Part shown: positions 37,027-44,481 of the stretch, piece after piece
How positions within the stretch are numbered: the stretch's first letter is position 1
Layout of the letters: every line of letters begins with the position of its first letter
DNA from: Rhodococcus sp. RD6.2
GTDB taxonomy: Bacteria; Actinomycetota; Actinomycetes; Mycobacteriales; Mycobacteriaceae
Length of the DNA stretch: 64,000 nt
Reading direction: 5' to 3'
NCBI RefSeq assembly: GCF_001040705.1
Contig: NZ_CVQP01000001.1
Location: 674,324 to 738,323 of the forward strand
Made by a program: the position numbers and the translations under genes
The notes under the pieces: model-generated
Database searches by the model: none
What the model saw: the letters and a program-made list of their open reading frames with translations, nothing else
What the model was told of the DNA's origin: nothing

Positions 37027-37857
37027 CTATCGTCCCTTCGGCATGACGCGTCCCGCGATGTCGGCGACGATCCGCTGGTAGCCGGAGCCGACCAGACGCA
37101 CCCACGCGTCGAGCAATTTGGCGTCGGCACCGATCAGCACCCGCGCCTTGCCCCTGCGCACGCCGTTGACGATGACGTTCGCCGCCTCCTCCGGGGAGGT
37201 GCGCGCGAGCTTGCGATCGAAGAACTCGGAGAACGTCGCGAGATCCTCGCCCGGGCCCGCGATCGCGTTCCGGGCGATGGCCGTCTTGATGCCGCCCGGG
37301 TGCACGCAAGTCACCTTGACGGGGTTCTTCGCGATGAGCATCTCCTGGCGCAATGACTCGGTGAATCCGCGGACCGCGAACTTCGCGGCGTTGTACGCGC
37401 TCTGACCCGGCATGCCGAGCAGGCCGAACAGGCTGGAGACGTTGACGACGTGACCGTCGCCGGATGCGATCAGGTGCGGCAGGAAGGCCTTGGTGCCGTT
37501 GACGACTCCCCAGAAGTCGACGTCCATGACGCGTTCGATGTCCTTGAACTCGGACTTGACGAACTCGCCGTGGTACGCGATGCCCGCGTTGTTGTAGATC
37601 TGGTTGACCTTGCCGAAGTGTGCCATGACCGCGTCCGCGTACTCCAGGACGGCTTCGCGTTGGGTGACGTCGAGGTGATCGGCCTTGACGTCGGCGCCCA
37701 ATGCCTTGACCTGCGTGACGGTCTCGGCGAGTCCGACGCTGTTCTGGTCGGACAGGGCCAGCTTCGCGCCCTGCTTCGCCAGATTCAGCGCGAGCGCCCG
37801 GCCGATGCCGGATCCGGCGCCGGTGATGACGACGACCTTGCCTGCGAACTCACTCAT
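37027..37857 (-). CDS. Short-chain dehydrogenase/reductase (Rv1245c-like)
   Basis: NAD(P)-dependent oxidoreductase, 276 residues. The cofactor motif TGAGSGIGRAL is at about 13-23, NNAG at 88-91, the catalytic Ser in NVSSLFG, YNAAK with Y and K, and PGGIKT afterwards. A C-terminal extension ends in MPKGR. Its ATG overlaps the BVMO stop by 4 bp. From memory it closely resembles M. tuberculosis Rv1245c, which sits at the same distance before kgd. Substrate unknown, probably an alcohol/ketone pair handled with the neighbouring monooxygenase. Confidence 0.9.
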   Translation of the reverse strand: MSEFAGKVVVITGAGSGIGRALALNLAKQGAKLALSDQNSVGLAETVTQVKALGADVKADHLDVTQREAVLEYADAVMAHFGKVNQIYNNAGIAYHGEFVKSEFKDIERVMDVDFWGVVNGTKAFLPHLIASGDGHVVNVSSLFGLLGMPGQSAYNAAKFAVRGFTESLRQEMLIAKNPVKVTCVHPGGIKTAIARNAIAGPGEDLATFSEFFDRKLARTSPEEAANVIVNGVRRGKARVLIGADAKLLDAWVRLVGSGYQRIVADIAGRVMPKGR

Positions 37858-39434
37858 TGGACACTCACCTTGTCGTCGTCGTTGTCGGATGCGGTCGGCA
37901 CCGCGACCGGGGAGGGGGCGGGAAGGTCGGCCACGTTGACGCTGTCGTACGCCTCGAGGTCGAACTTCCGTGTGATGTTGCGGAATTCGAAGGTGAACCC
38001 GGGCCAGAGCGTGGTGTTGTTGCCGTGCTTGTCGAGGTACCAGCTGGCGCAGCCCCCGTTGTTCCACACGCTGGATCCGAGCTTGTCCTGGACCTCGCGG
38101 TTGTAGCGGTCCTGCGCGTCCTGGCGCACCTCGATCGTGCCGATGTCGTTGCGCTCGATGACGTTGATCGCGTCGACGACGTAGTTCAGCTGCGACTCGA
38201 TCATGAACACCATCGAGGAGTGGCCCAGGCCGGTGTTCGGGCCGACCAGGAAGAACATGTTGGGGAAGTTCGCGATGCTCGACCCCTTGTAGCCCTGCTG
38301 GCCGGTGGCGTCGAAGACCTCGGCGAGCGAGCGGCCGTCCCGGCCGAAGATCCCTGCGAACGTGGGCGAGTCCGTCACGTGGAAGCCGGTCGCGACCACG
38401 ATCGCGTCCACTTCGCGGGTGCGGCCGGTGCCGTCGATGACGCCGGTGGCGGTCACCTCGGTGATGCCGTCGGTGACGAGGTCGACGTTGGGCTGCGCGA
38501 GCGCCGGGTAGTAGTTGTTCGAGATCAGCATGCGCTTGCAACCGATCTGGAAGTTCGGGGTCACCTTGCGCCGCAGTGTCTTGTCCTTGATCTGCTTGCG
38601 CAGGTGCTGCTCCGCCGCGATCTGCAGCGGCTTCATGAACACCGGGGCCTTCGCCAGTCCGACGACCTGCGTCTCGCGCATCAGGTAGATGCCGAGGCGC
38701 GACAGGCGCTGGAAGCCGGGCACGTACTTGAACGCGAACTTCTCGACGGCGGTGTACTCGCGGTCGGCACGCGGCAGGATCCACGGCGCGGTGCGCTGAT
38801 AGACGTCGAGCTGGCCGACCTTGGCCGCCAGCTGCGGGACGATCTGGATGGCGGATGCACCGGTGCCGATGACGGCGACGCGCTTGCCGGTGAGGTCGTA
38901 GTCGTGGTTCCACTGAGCGGAGTGGAAGATCTCGCCGGTGAAGCCCTCGATGCCCTTGATGTCGGGCAGGGACGGCTCGCACAGCGCACCGACGGCACTG
39001 ACCACGATCTTCGCCGAGAAGGTGCCCTTCGACGTCTCGACGACCCACCGCGCTGTGTCCGCGTTCCAGATCGCGGACCGCACGTCGCAGTTGAAGACGT
39101 GCTTGTCGAGCACGTTGTACTTGCGGGAAACCGACTCGATGTAGCGCTGGATCTCGGGCTGCGGCGAGAAGGAGCGCGTCCAGTCCGGGTTGAGCGCGAA
39201 CGAGTAGGAGTACAGGTGCGACGGGACGTCGCAGGCTGCGCCGGGGTACGTGTTGTCGCGCCAGGTGCCGCCGACGTCCGAGCCCCGTTCGAGGACGAGG
39301 AAGTTCGTCTTGCCCTCCTGGCTGAGCTTGACGGCGGCGCCGAGGCCGGCGAATCCGCTGCCGATGATCAGAGTGTCGACCTCGCGCGGTGTGGTCTCCG
39401 GCGTCGCGGCAGTACCTGTAACTGGAAGACTCAT
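37854..39434 (-). CDS. Baeyer-Villiger-type flavin monooxygenase
   Basis: FAD- and NADPH-dependent monooxygenase, 526 residues. The FAD motif GSGFAG is at 25-30, the family fingerprint FTGEIFHSAQW at 165-175 (FxGxxxHxxxW), and the NADP motif IGTGASA at about 189-195. ATGFH near residue 350 is also typical. Relatives such as EthA convert ketones to esters or lactones and activate thioamide drugs. It is first in an operon with the SDR and the esterase, and divergent from a TetR regulator across 72 bp with repeated operator-like sites. Confidence 0.92.
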   Translation of the reverse strand: MSLPVTGTAATPETTPREVDTLIIGSGFAGLGAAVKLSQEGKTNFLVLERGSDVGGTWRDNTYPGAACDVPSHLYSYSFALNPDWTRSFSPQPEIQRYIESVSRKYNVLDKHVFNCDVRSAIWNADTARWVVETSKGTFSAKIVVSAVGALCEPSLPDIKGIEGFTGEIFHSAQWNHDYDLTGKRVAVIGTGASAIQIVPQLAAKVGQLDVYQRTAPWILPRADREYTAVEKFAFKYVPGFQRLSRLGIYLMRETQVVGLAKAPVFMKPLQIAAEQHLRKQIKDKTLRRKVTPNFQIGCKRMLISNNYYPALAQPNVDLVTDGITEVTATGVIDGTGRTREVDAIVVATGFHVTDSPTFAGIFGRDGRSLAEVFDATGQQGYKGSSIANFPNMFFLVGPNTGLGHSSMVFMIESQLNYVVDAINVIERNDIGTIEVRQDAQDRYNREVQDKLGSSVWNNGGCASWYLDKHGNNTTLWPGFTFEFRNITRKFDLEAYDSVNVADLPAPSPVAVPTASDNDDDKVSVQ

Positions 39435-39456
39435 GTATCGAAGGATATGGGGCTAC

Positions 39457-39491
39457 TGAGCGTTGGTCAACAGTCTGTTGAGCATTGTTCA
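39457..39491. promoter_or_regulatory. TetR-type operator cluster between BVMO and TetR genes
   Basis: Two copies of TGAGC-N-TTG-N-TCA, at 39457-39469 and 39479-39491, are 22 bp apart (two DNA turns). Between them, overlapping both, is the perfect palindrome TCAACAGTCTGTTGA at 39467-39481. This lies centrally in the divergent region. Confidence 0.6.
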
Positions 39492-39492
39492 G

Positions 39493-39498
39493 TAGGAT
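39493..39498 (+). promoter_or_regulatory. Predicted -10 hexamer of the TetR gene (leaderless)
   Basis: TAGGAT ends 8 nt before the ATG at 39507, directly adjacent to the operator cluster, so bound repressor would block it. Confidence 0.45.
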
Positions 39499-39506
39499 TC
39501 TGCGTC

Positions 39507-40115
39507 ATGGAGGCGATCAAGCGCACGCGCATGAGCCCGGACGAGCGGCGTGCCCAGCTCCTCGACCTCGGCGCCCGGATGCTCGCGGAGCGGCCGCTCG
39601 AACAGATCTCGGTCGAGGAGATCGCCGACCAGGCAGGTGTGTCACGCGGACTGCTGTTCCACTACTTCTCCTCCAAGCACGACTTCCACCTGGCGATCGT
39701 CCGGTACACCAGCGCCGACATGCTCGCTCACACCGAACCCGACCCCACACTCGAACCGATGGACATGCTTCGCGGCGCCGTCACGGCCTACGTCGACTAC
39801 GTCACCGAGAACCGCGGCACCTACGTCTCGATGCTGCGGGGCAGCGCGAGCGGCGACGAGGCGATGCGCGAGGAGTTCGAGAACACCCGCGCCGTGATGG
39901 CTGAGCGCATCGTCACCCACCTGCCGCGACTCGGTATCGAACCCGACGCCCGCATCGTCCTCGCTGTGCGCGGCTGGATCGCCTTCGTGGAGGAGGCCAC
40001 CATCAGTTGGCTTCGAGACCCGCGGATTCCGCGCGACGAACTGATCGATCTGCACGTCGCCGCGTTACCCGCCGTCGCGCTCGGTGCCTCGGCGGCGATC
40101 GGACTCCTCGGCTGA
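39507..40115 (+). CDS. TetR-family regulator of the BVMO operon
   Basis: Repressor-type protein of 202 residues. The helix-turn-helix covers about residues 9-57 (RRAQLLDLGARMLAERPLEQ, then VEEIADQAGVSRGLLFHYFSS) and the C-terminal domain is all-helical. Its divergence from the BVMO-SDR-esterase operon and the symmetric sites between them suggest it controls both itself and that operon, probably in response to a hydrophobic substrate. The ATG at 39507 follows a leaderless-type promoter. Confidence 0.88.
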   Translation: MEAIKRTRMSPDERRAQLLDLGARMLAERPLEQISVEEIADQAGVSRGLLFHYFSSKHDFHLAIVRYTSADMLAHTEPDPTLEPMDMLRGAVTAYVDYVTENRGTYVSMLRGSASGDEAMREEFENTRAVMAERIVTHLPRLGIEPDARIVLAVRGWIAFVEEATISWLRDPRIPRDELIDLHVAALPAVALGASAAIGLLG

Positions 40116-40172
40116 GTTGTCGGACGACTCCGCTACGTTGCGGGAGTTCGCCGAACCGAGCCGAGGAGTGGT

Positions 40173-40691
40173 GTGTTGACCGACTGGGAGTCCTCCAGCA
40201 TGGCGCGGGTGCTGCCGCCCGCCCGTCCCCGGACGTTGGCGAAGGTGCCCTTCGTCGAACTCGCCGACGGACGTCTGCAGGGGGTCGTGTCGAGTGGTTC
40301 GGACATTGGACGGGTCTACGTCTCGTCGGTGTCCGCCGGCAGTTACGAATTCGCGTGCAGTACCAACAACAATCGACCCTGTGGTGGGGCCCGGGGCACC
40401 TTCTGCAAGCACATCGCGACCCTGATCGACGAGGCCGCGCTCCAGTACGGCGTCGACCGGGTGGCGCGTTACCTGCGAGTCGACGTCACCGGCGACGTGT
40501 CCGGCGAGCAGCCGACCGGCCGGGACATCGCCGAGCGGATGCGTGACGCGGGCCCGGCTCGCGCCGACGGCACTGCCGCTGCCGCAGTGTTCAGCCAGTT
40601 CCTGCGTCACCTCACCTACCTGGAACACCCGCCGACCACCACGCCGGTGCCGGAACTGCACTGGTTCCCGACGGCCGGGGCGGTGCGCTGA
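40173..40691 (+). CDS. SWIM zinc-finger protein of a MoxR-vWA operon (YehQ-like role)
   Basis: Protein of 172 residues with a SWIM-type zinc-binding motif: C62, C70, C78 and H80 (ACSTNNNRPCGG, then TFCKHI). SWIM domains bind nucleic acid or protein. The start is GTG 40173 with GAGGAG about 6 nt upstream. The last base of its stop is the first base of the next gene's ATG (TGATG), so all five genes to 47276 are translationally linked. In E. coli the SWIM protein YehQ is encoded with MoxR ATPase YehL and vWA protein YehP; this gene appears to be the counterpart, though much shorter. Confidence 0.8.
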   Translation: MLTDWESSSMARVLPPARPRTLAKVPFVELADGRLQGVVSSGSDIGRVYVSSVSAGSYEFACSTNNNRPCGGARGTFCKHIATLIDEAALQYGVDRVARYLRVDVTGDVSGEQPTGRDIAERMRDAGPARADGTAAAAVFSQFLRHLTYLEHPPTTTPVPELHWFPTAGAVR

Positions 40692-42073
40692 TGCGCGCCG
40701 ACCTCCTCGCCGTCGCGGGTCTGGACGACGCACTGGCTGTCGTCGACGCCGTCGATCGGGTGCTCGTCGCCGGTCTGCTGCGGCCCCAGCCCGCGCAGGC
40801 CGCCGACCTCACCCGGCTCGCCGCGAGTGTCGCCGGAACGCCGCTGGCCGCACGCGTCGCGGAGGCAGCGGACAAGGCCGCGGCGGGCACCGCGGGCCCG
40901 GAACACCTTCTCGCGCTTGCCGCCGCGCGTACCGCGCTGCTCGGCTCCGTCCACGACGCGCTGACGGACAGGGTCGCTGCCGCAATCGGCAGGGTGGTGG
41001 GCGAGTGGGAGTCCGCACCCCCCGCCGCGGCCATCCCGTCGAATCTGCAGGACGCCGCCTGCGCGTGGCTGTCCGACCTGGCGCGCACCGGTTGGCAGGG
41101 CATCGACTCCGATCTCGTCGCGGGCGCGACGCCGGTCGTCAGCGCGATGCTGCCGGACCCGGCACTGCGACGACTCGCCACTGTCCTCGACGGTTTCGCC
41201 GGCGAACTCGCAGCCTCGTGTCCGGGGGCGTCGCTGGATCGGATTCCGGCCCGCCGGTGGGGCGACCTGTGGTCCCGGGCGATGCTCCTGACCCGGTCCG
41301 GTGTCGCCGACTCGCCCGCCGCAGGAACGGTCTCGGGCCGTCTCCTCCCGCTCGGCGTCGACCTGCAGGAGCACGCGACGGCGGCGCAGGCCCAGGTTCA
41401 CGCGGTGTTCGAACCCGCAGACGGGGGCGCACCGCGACTGGTGCGGGCGAGCGTGTCGGTGCCGAAACCGGAAACGGTCGTCGGTGCCGGTGTGTGGCAA
41501 CTGCTCCGGCCGCACCTGTCCCTGCTCGCCGCTGCCGGCGACCACCACGCGGTCGAGGTCGCGGACATGCCGATCACCGCGGAGGGGGACCTGCTCTGGC
41601 AGGACGAGTTGGCCACGCGCGGCGCCGCCGCCGATCCGTTCGCCACGGCCCGGCTCGTCCTGCCCACCGCCACCGCGGCGGCGGTCGCGCCGCTCGACCG
41701 GCACCCCGCGCGGATCGCGGAGCCGGTCTTCCTGGACGGCTACACCGTGGACGGTGAACCGGAGGAACTGACATTCGCCGTTGCCGGACAACGGATTCCG
41801 GTCGACACGGATCGCATTCCCGCGGCGAGCCCGCTGACGCCCTCGGCGGTCGCGGCGTCGACCGCGTGCATCGGTCTTCTCCGGTGGGACGACGGTTCGT
41901 TCGTGGTGCAACCGCTGGCCGTCCTCGCCGTAGTGAAGCGCAAGACGGTCGCCGTCCACGCAGGCGCCTGGGCCGCGGGCACCACCGACAAGGTGGGTGC
42001 GAAGGCGGAGAAGGCCGCCACTGCAGCGGTCGACGCGCTCCGCGAGCGGGCCGGAAAGCTGCTGCGCGCATGA
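40691..42073 (+). CDS. Uncharacterised protein of the MoxR-vWA operon
   Basis: Protein of 460 residues, not recognised. It has no signal peptide, no membrane helix and no evident catalytic motif. The N-terminal 230 residues are Ala/Leu-rich and probably helical; the C-terminal half has more strand-like segments (LVRASVSVPKPETVV, HHAVEVADMPITAEGDLLW) and a charged C-terminal helix. It is flanked by the SWIM gene (1-nt overlap) and the vWA gene (4-nt ATGA overlap), which makes it an integral part of the system and probably a structural or adaptor subunit (inference). Confidence 0.8.
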   Translation: MRADLLAVAGLDDALAVVDAVDRVLVAGLLRPQPAQAADLTRLAASVAGTPLAARVAEAADKAAAGTAGPEHLLALAAARTALLGSVHDALTDRVAAAIGRVVGEWESAPPAAAIPSNLQDAACAWLSDLARTGWQGIDSDLVAGATPVVSAMLPDPALRRLATVLDGFAGELAASCPGASLDRIPARRWGDLWSRAMLLTRSGVADSPAAGTVSGRLLPLGVDLQEHATAAQAQVHAVFEPADGGAPRLVRASVSVPKPETVVGAGVWQLLRPHLSLLAAAGDHHAVEVADMPITAEGDLLWQDELATRGAAADPFATARLVLPTATAAAVAPLDRHPARIAEPVFLDGYTVDGEPEELTFAVAGQRIPVDTDRIPAASPLTPSAVAASTACIGLLRWDDGSFVVQPLAVLAVVKRKTVAVHAGAWAAGTTDKVGAKAEKAATAAVDALRERAGKLLRA

Positions 42074-43356
42074 CCGCCGACGACAATCGCCGTCAGGTTC
42101 TCTACTGGCGCCTGCTCTCCCGGCTCTTCGACCCCGAGGAGCAGGCGTCGCTCGAATCGGCGAGCCTCGCCGTCGTCGACGACATCGGTCTGCCGGCCGC
42201 CCTGCTCGACCCACAGGCGTCCGTGGACTCCGTGGTGCAGCGTCACCCGGACCTGGCCACCGAGTTCGACGGGCTGATGGTCGCGGACACCGACACCGAG
42301 CGGGACGGGGAGGCCGAGGTGCGCCGCGCCGCGCTGGTGTCGAAGGTGCTCCTGAACGTCTTCGCGACCGGGTCCGGCAACGTCACCGCACAGCAACTGG
42401 GCCGGTGGCAGTCCGATGCCGGGTGGCTCCAGCGCGCGCTCGGAGCGGCGCCCGGCGACCGCGGCGGTCCGCTCGGACCCGAATTGGGTTCCCTCGAGGC
42501 CGATCTGGTGAATCGGATGCAGCTGCGCGAGGTGCTCGCCGACCCTGCCCTCGCCGCGAGGCTGACACCGAGCATGTCGCTGATCGAGCAGTTGCTGCGG
42601 GACAAGAGCAACCTGTCCGGTGTCGCGCTGGCCAACGCGAAGTCCCTCATCCGCCGGTATGTCGACGAGGTCGCCGAGGTGCTTCGCAACGAGGTCGAGA
42701 GTGCGACGGTGGGCACGATCGACCGCTCGATCCCACCCAAACGCGTCTACCGCAATCTCGATCTCGACCGCACCGTGTGGAAGAACCTCCCGAACTGGAG
42801 CCCGGAGGACGAGCGGCTGTACGTCGACCGCCTCTACTACCGTCACACGTCCCGGCGGACGACGCCGCAACGGCTGATCGTGGTCGTCGACCAGTCCGGG
42901 TCGATGGTCGACTCGATGGTCAACTGCGCGATCCTCGCGTCGATCTTCGCGGGTCTGCCGAAGGTGGACGTGCACCTGATCGCATACGACACGCAGGCAC
43001 TCGACCTCACCCCGTGGGTGCGCGACCCGTTCGAGATGTTGTTGCGCACCAAACTCGGTGGCGGAAACGACGGCATGGTCGCGATGTCGCTGACCCAGCC
43101 GAAGATCGCCGAACCGCGCAACACGGTCGTGGTGTGGATCTCCGATTTCTACGAGACCAGGGTCGAGCAACTCTTCGAGTCCATGGCCGCGATCCACCGC
43201 TCCGGCGCCAAGTTCATCCCGGTCGGCTCGGTCACCAGCGGGGGCCGCGGCAACGTCAACCCGTGGTTCCGGGACCGGTTCAAGGACCTCGGTGCCCCGG
43301 TCGTCTCCGGCCACATCGGCAAGCTCGTCCACGAGCTCAAGACTTTCCTGACCTAG
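42070..43356 (+). CDS. vWA-domain protein of the MoxR-vWA operon (YehP-like)
   Basis: Cytosolic protein of 428 residues. The first 260 residues are helical; the C-terminal von Willebrand A domain starts at about residue 268 and has an intact MIDAS: D274-x-S276-x-S278 in VVDQSGSM, the Gly/Asn/Asp loop GGGNDGM near 330-336 and ISDFYE with D359. Such vWA proteins are paired with MoxR ATPases, which remodel or load metal-dependent complexes. It is coupled by a 4-bp overlap to the preceding gene and separated by 12 bp with a ribosome site (AAAGG) from the ATPase. Confidence 0.88.
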   Translation: MTADDNRRQVLYWRLLSRLFDPEEQASLESASLAVVDDIGLPAALLDPQASVDSVVQRHPDLATEFDGLMVADTDTERDGEAEVRRAALVSKVLLNVFATGSGNVTAQQLGRWQSDAGWLQRALGAAPGDRGGPLGPELGSLEADLVNRMQLREVLADPALAARLTPSMSLIEQLLRDKSNLSGVALANAKSLIRRYVDEVAEVLRNEVESATVGTIDRSIPPKRVYRNLDLDRTVWKNLPNWSPEDERLYVDRLYYRHTSRRTTPQRLIVVVDQSGSMVDSMVNCAILASIFAGLPKVDVHLIAYDTQALDLTPWVRDPFEMLLRTKLGGGNDGMVAMSLTQPKIAEPRNTVVVWISDFYETRVEQLFESMAAIHRSGAKFIPVGSVTSGGRGNVNPWFRDRFKDLGAPVVSGHIGKLVHELKTFLT

Positions 43357-43368
43357 AAAGGCAACGAC

Positions 43369-44481
43369 ATGTCCGACCTGCTGCGCGCCCCCGCCGAGCA
43401 CAAATACGCCGAGGAGCTGGACTGGCTCGAGTCCATCGACACCGGCCCCAAACCGTTCGCGTGGCGACTGTCCCCGAAGATGGTGCGGCTGTTCGTCCTC
43501 GGCTCCGACCGTTCCGACGGACTGGATCGCGAGATCGCCCAGAAGTGGTTCGGTGACCGCAGTTTCGTCGAGCGCGCCATCGTCACCCTCGCGTCCGACC
43601 GTGGACTGCTGCTGATCGGCGACCCGGGCACCGGAAAGAGCTGGCTCGCCGAGTTGTTGGCCGCCGCGATCAGCCGCAACTCGACGCTCGTGGTGCAGGG
43701 CACCGCGGGCACCACCGAGGATCAGATCAAGTACTCGTGGAACGTGTCGATGGTCATCGCGAAGGGACAGTCACGGGAGTCGATGATCCCGTCGCCGATC
43801 ATGACCGCGATGGAGACCGGCGCGATCGGCCGGTTCGAGGAGCTCACCCGTTCCACCAGCGACGTGCAGGACGCCCTCATCTCGATCCTGTCGGAGAAGT
43901 ACATCTCGGTGCCGGAACTCGACAGCGACAACATCGTCTTCGCCAAGCCCGGCTTCTCGATCATCGCGACCGCCAACAGTCGCGACCGCGGCGTCAACGA
44001 CCTTTCGTCGGCCCTCAAGCGGCGCTTCAACTTCGTCCGGATCCCGGTGGTGACCAACAAGAAGAGCGAAACCGAGATCGTCCGCTTCCGTACCGAGGAG
44101 CTCCTGCGCCGCCACGAGATCGAACTCGACGTTCCTCCGACGCTCCTCGACGTGCTGCTGCGTAGCTTCGCCGACCTGCGTGCCGCCGCGACCGCCGCGG
44201 GCAGCGACGACGAGAAGTTGGAGTCCGCGCTGTCCACCGCCGAGCAGATCGGCGTCCTCGAGGACGCGATCCTGCACAGCAACTTCTTCGGCGACAGCGA
44301 GTTGTCCGCCCGCACACTGGCGTCATCGCTCGTCGGGTCGCTGGCCCGGCGCCAGCCGGAGGATCTCGCGATCCTCAACAAGTACCTGCACGGGGTGGTG
44401 GAGCCGCGTAGCAAGGACGAGGGCGGTCAGTGGCCGGAGTTCCTCGAAGGCGGCCGCGACACCATCGCCACTCTGTCGTGA
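43369..44481 (+). CDS. MoxR-type AAA+ ATPase (YehL-like)
   Basis: ATPase of 370 residues. Walker A GDPGTGKS is at 84-91, Walker B is RFEEL around 155-159 (the usual DE appears as EE), sensor 1 is TANSRD at 201-206 and the arginine finger lies in ALKRRFNF at 215-222. The C-terminal lid is helical. The layout fits the MoxR branch called YehL rather than RavA or CGN. It likely forms hexamers that act on the vWA partner and other operon proteins. Its stop overlaps the next start (GTGA). Confidence 0.9.
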   Translation: MSDLLRAPAEHKYAEELDWLESIDTGPKPFAWRLSPKMVRLFVLGSDRSDGLDREIAQKWFGDRSFVERAIVTLASDRGLLLIGDPGTGKSWLAELLAAAISRNSTLVVQGTAGTTEDQIKYSWNVSMVIAKGQSRESMIPSPIMTAMETGAIGRFEELTRSTSDVQDALISILSEKYISVPELDSDNIVFAKPGFSIIATANSRDRGVNDLSSALKRRFNFVRIPVVTNKKSETEIVRFRTEELLRRHEIELDVPPTLLDVLLRSFADLRAAATAAGSDDEKLESALSTAEQIGVLEDAILHSNFFGDSELSARTLASSLVGSLARRQPEDLAILNKYLHGVVEPRSKDEGGQWPEFLEGGRDTIATLS

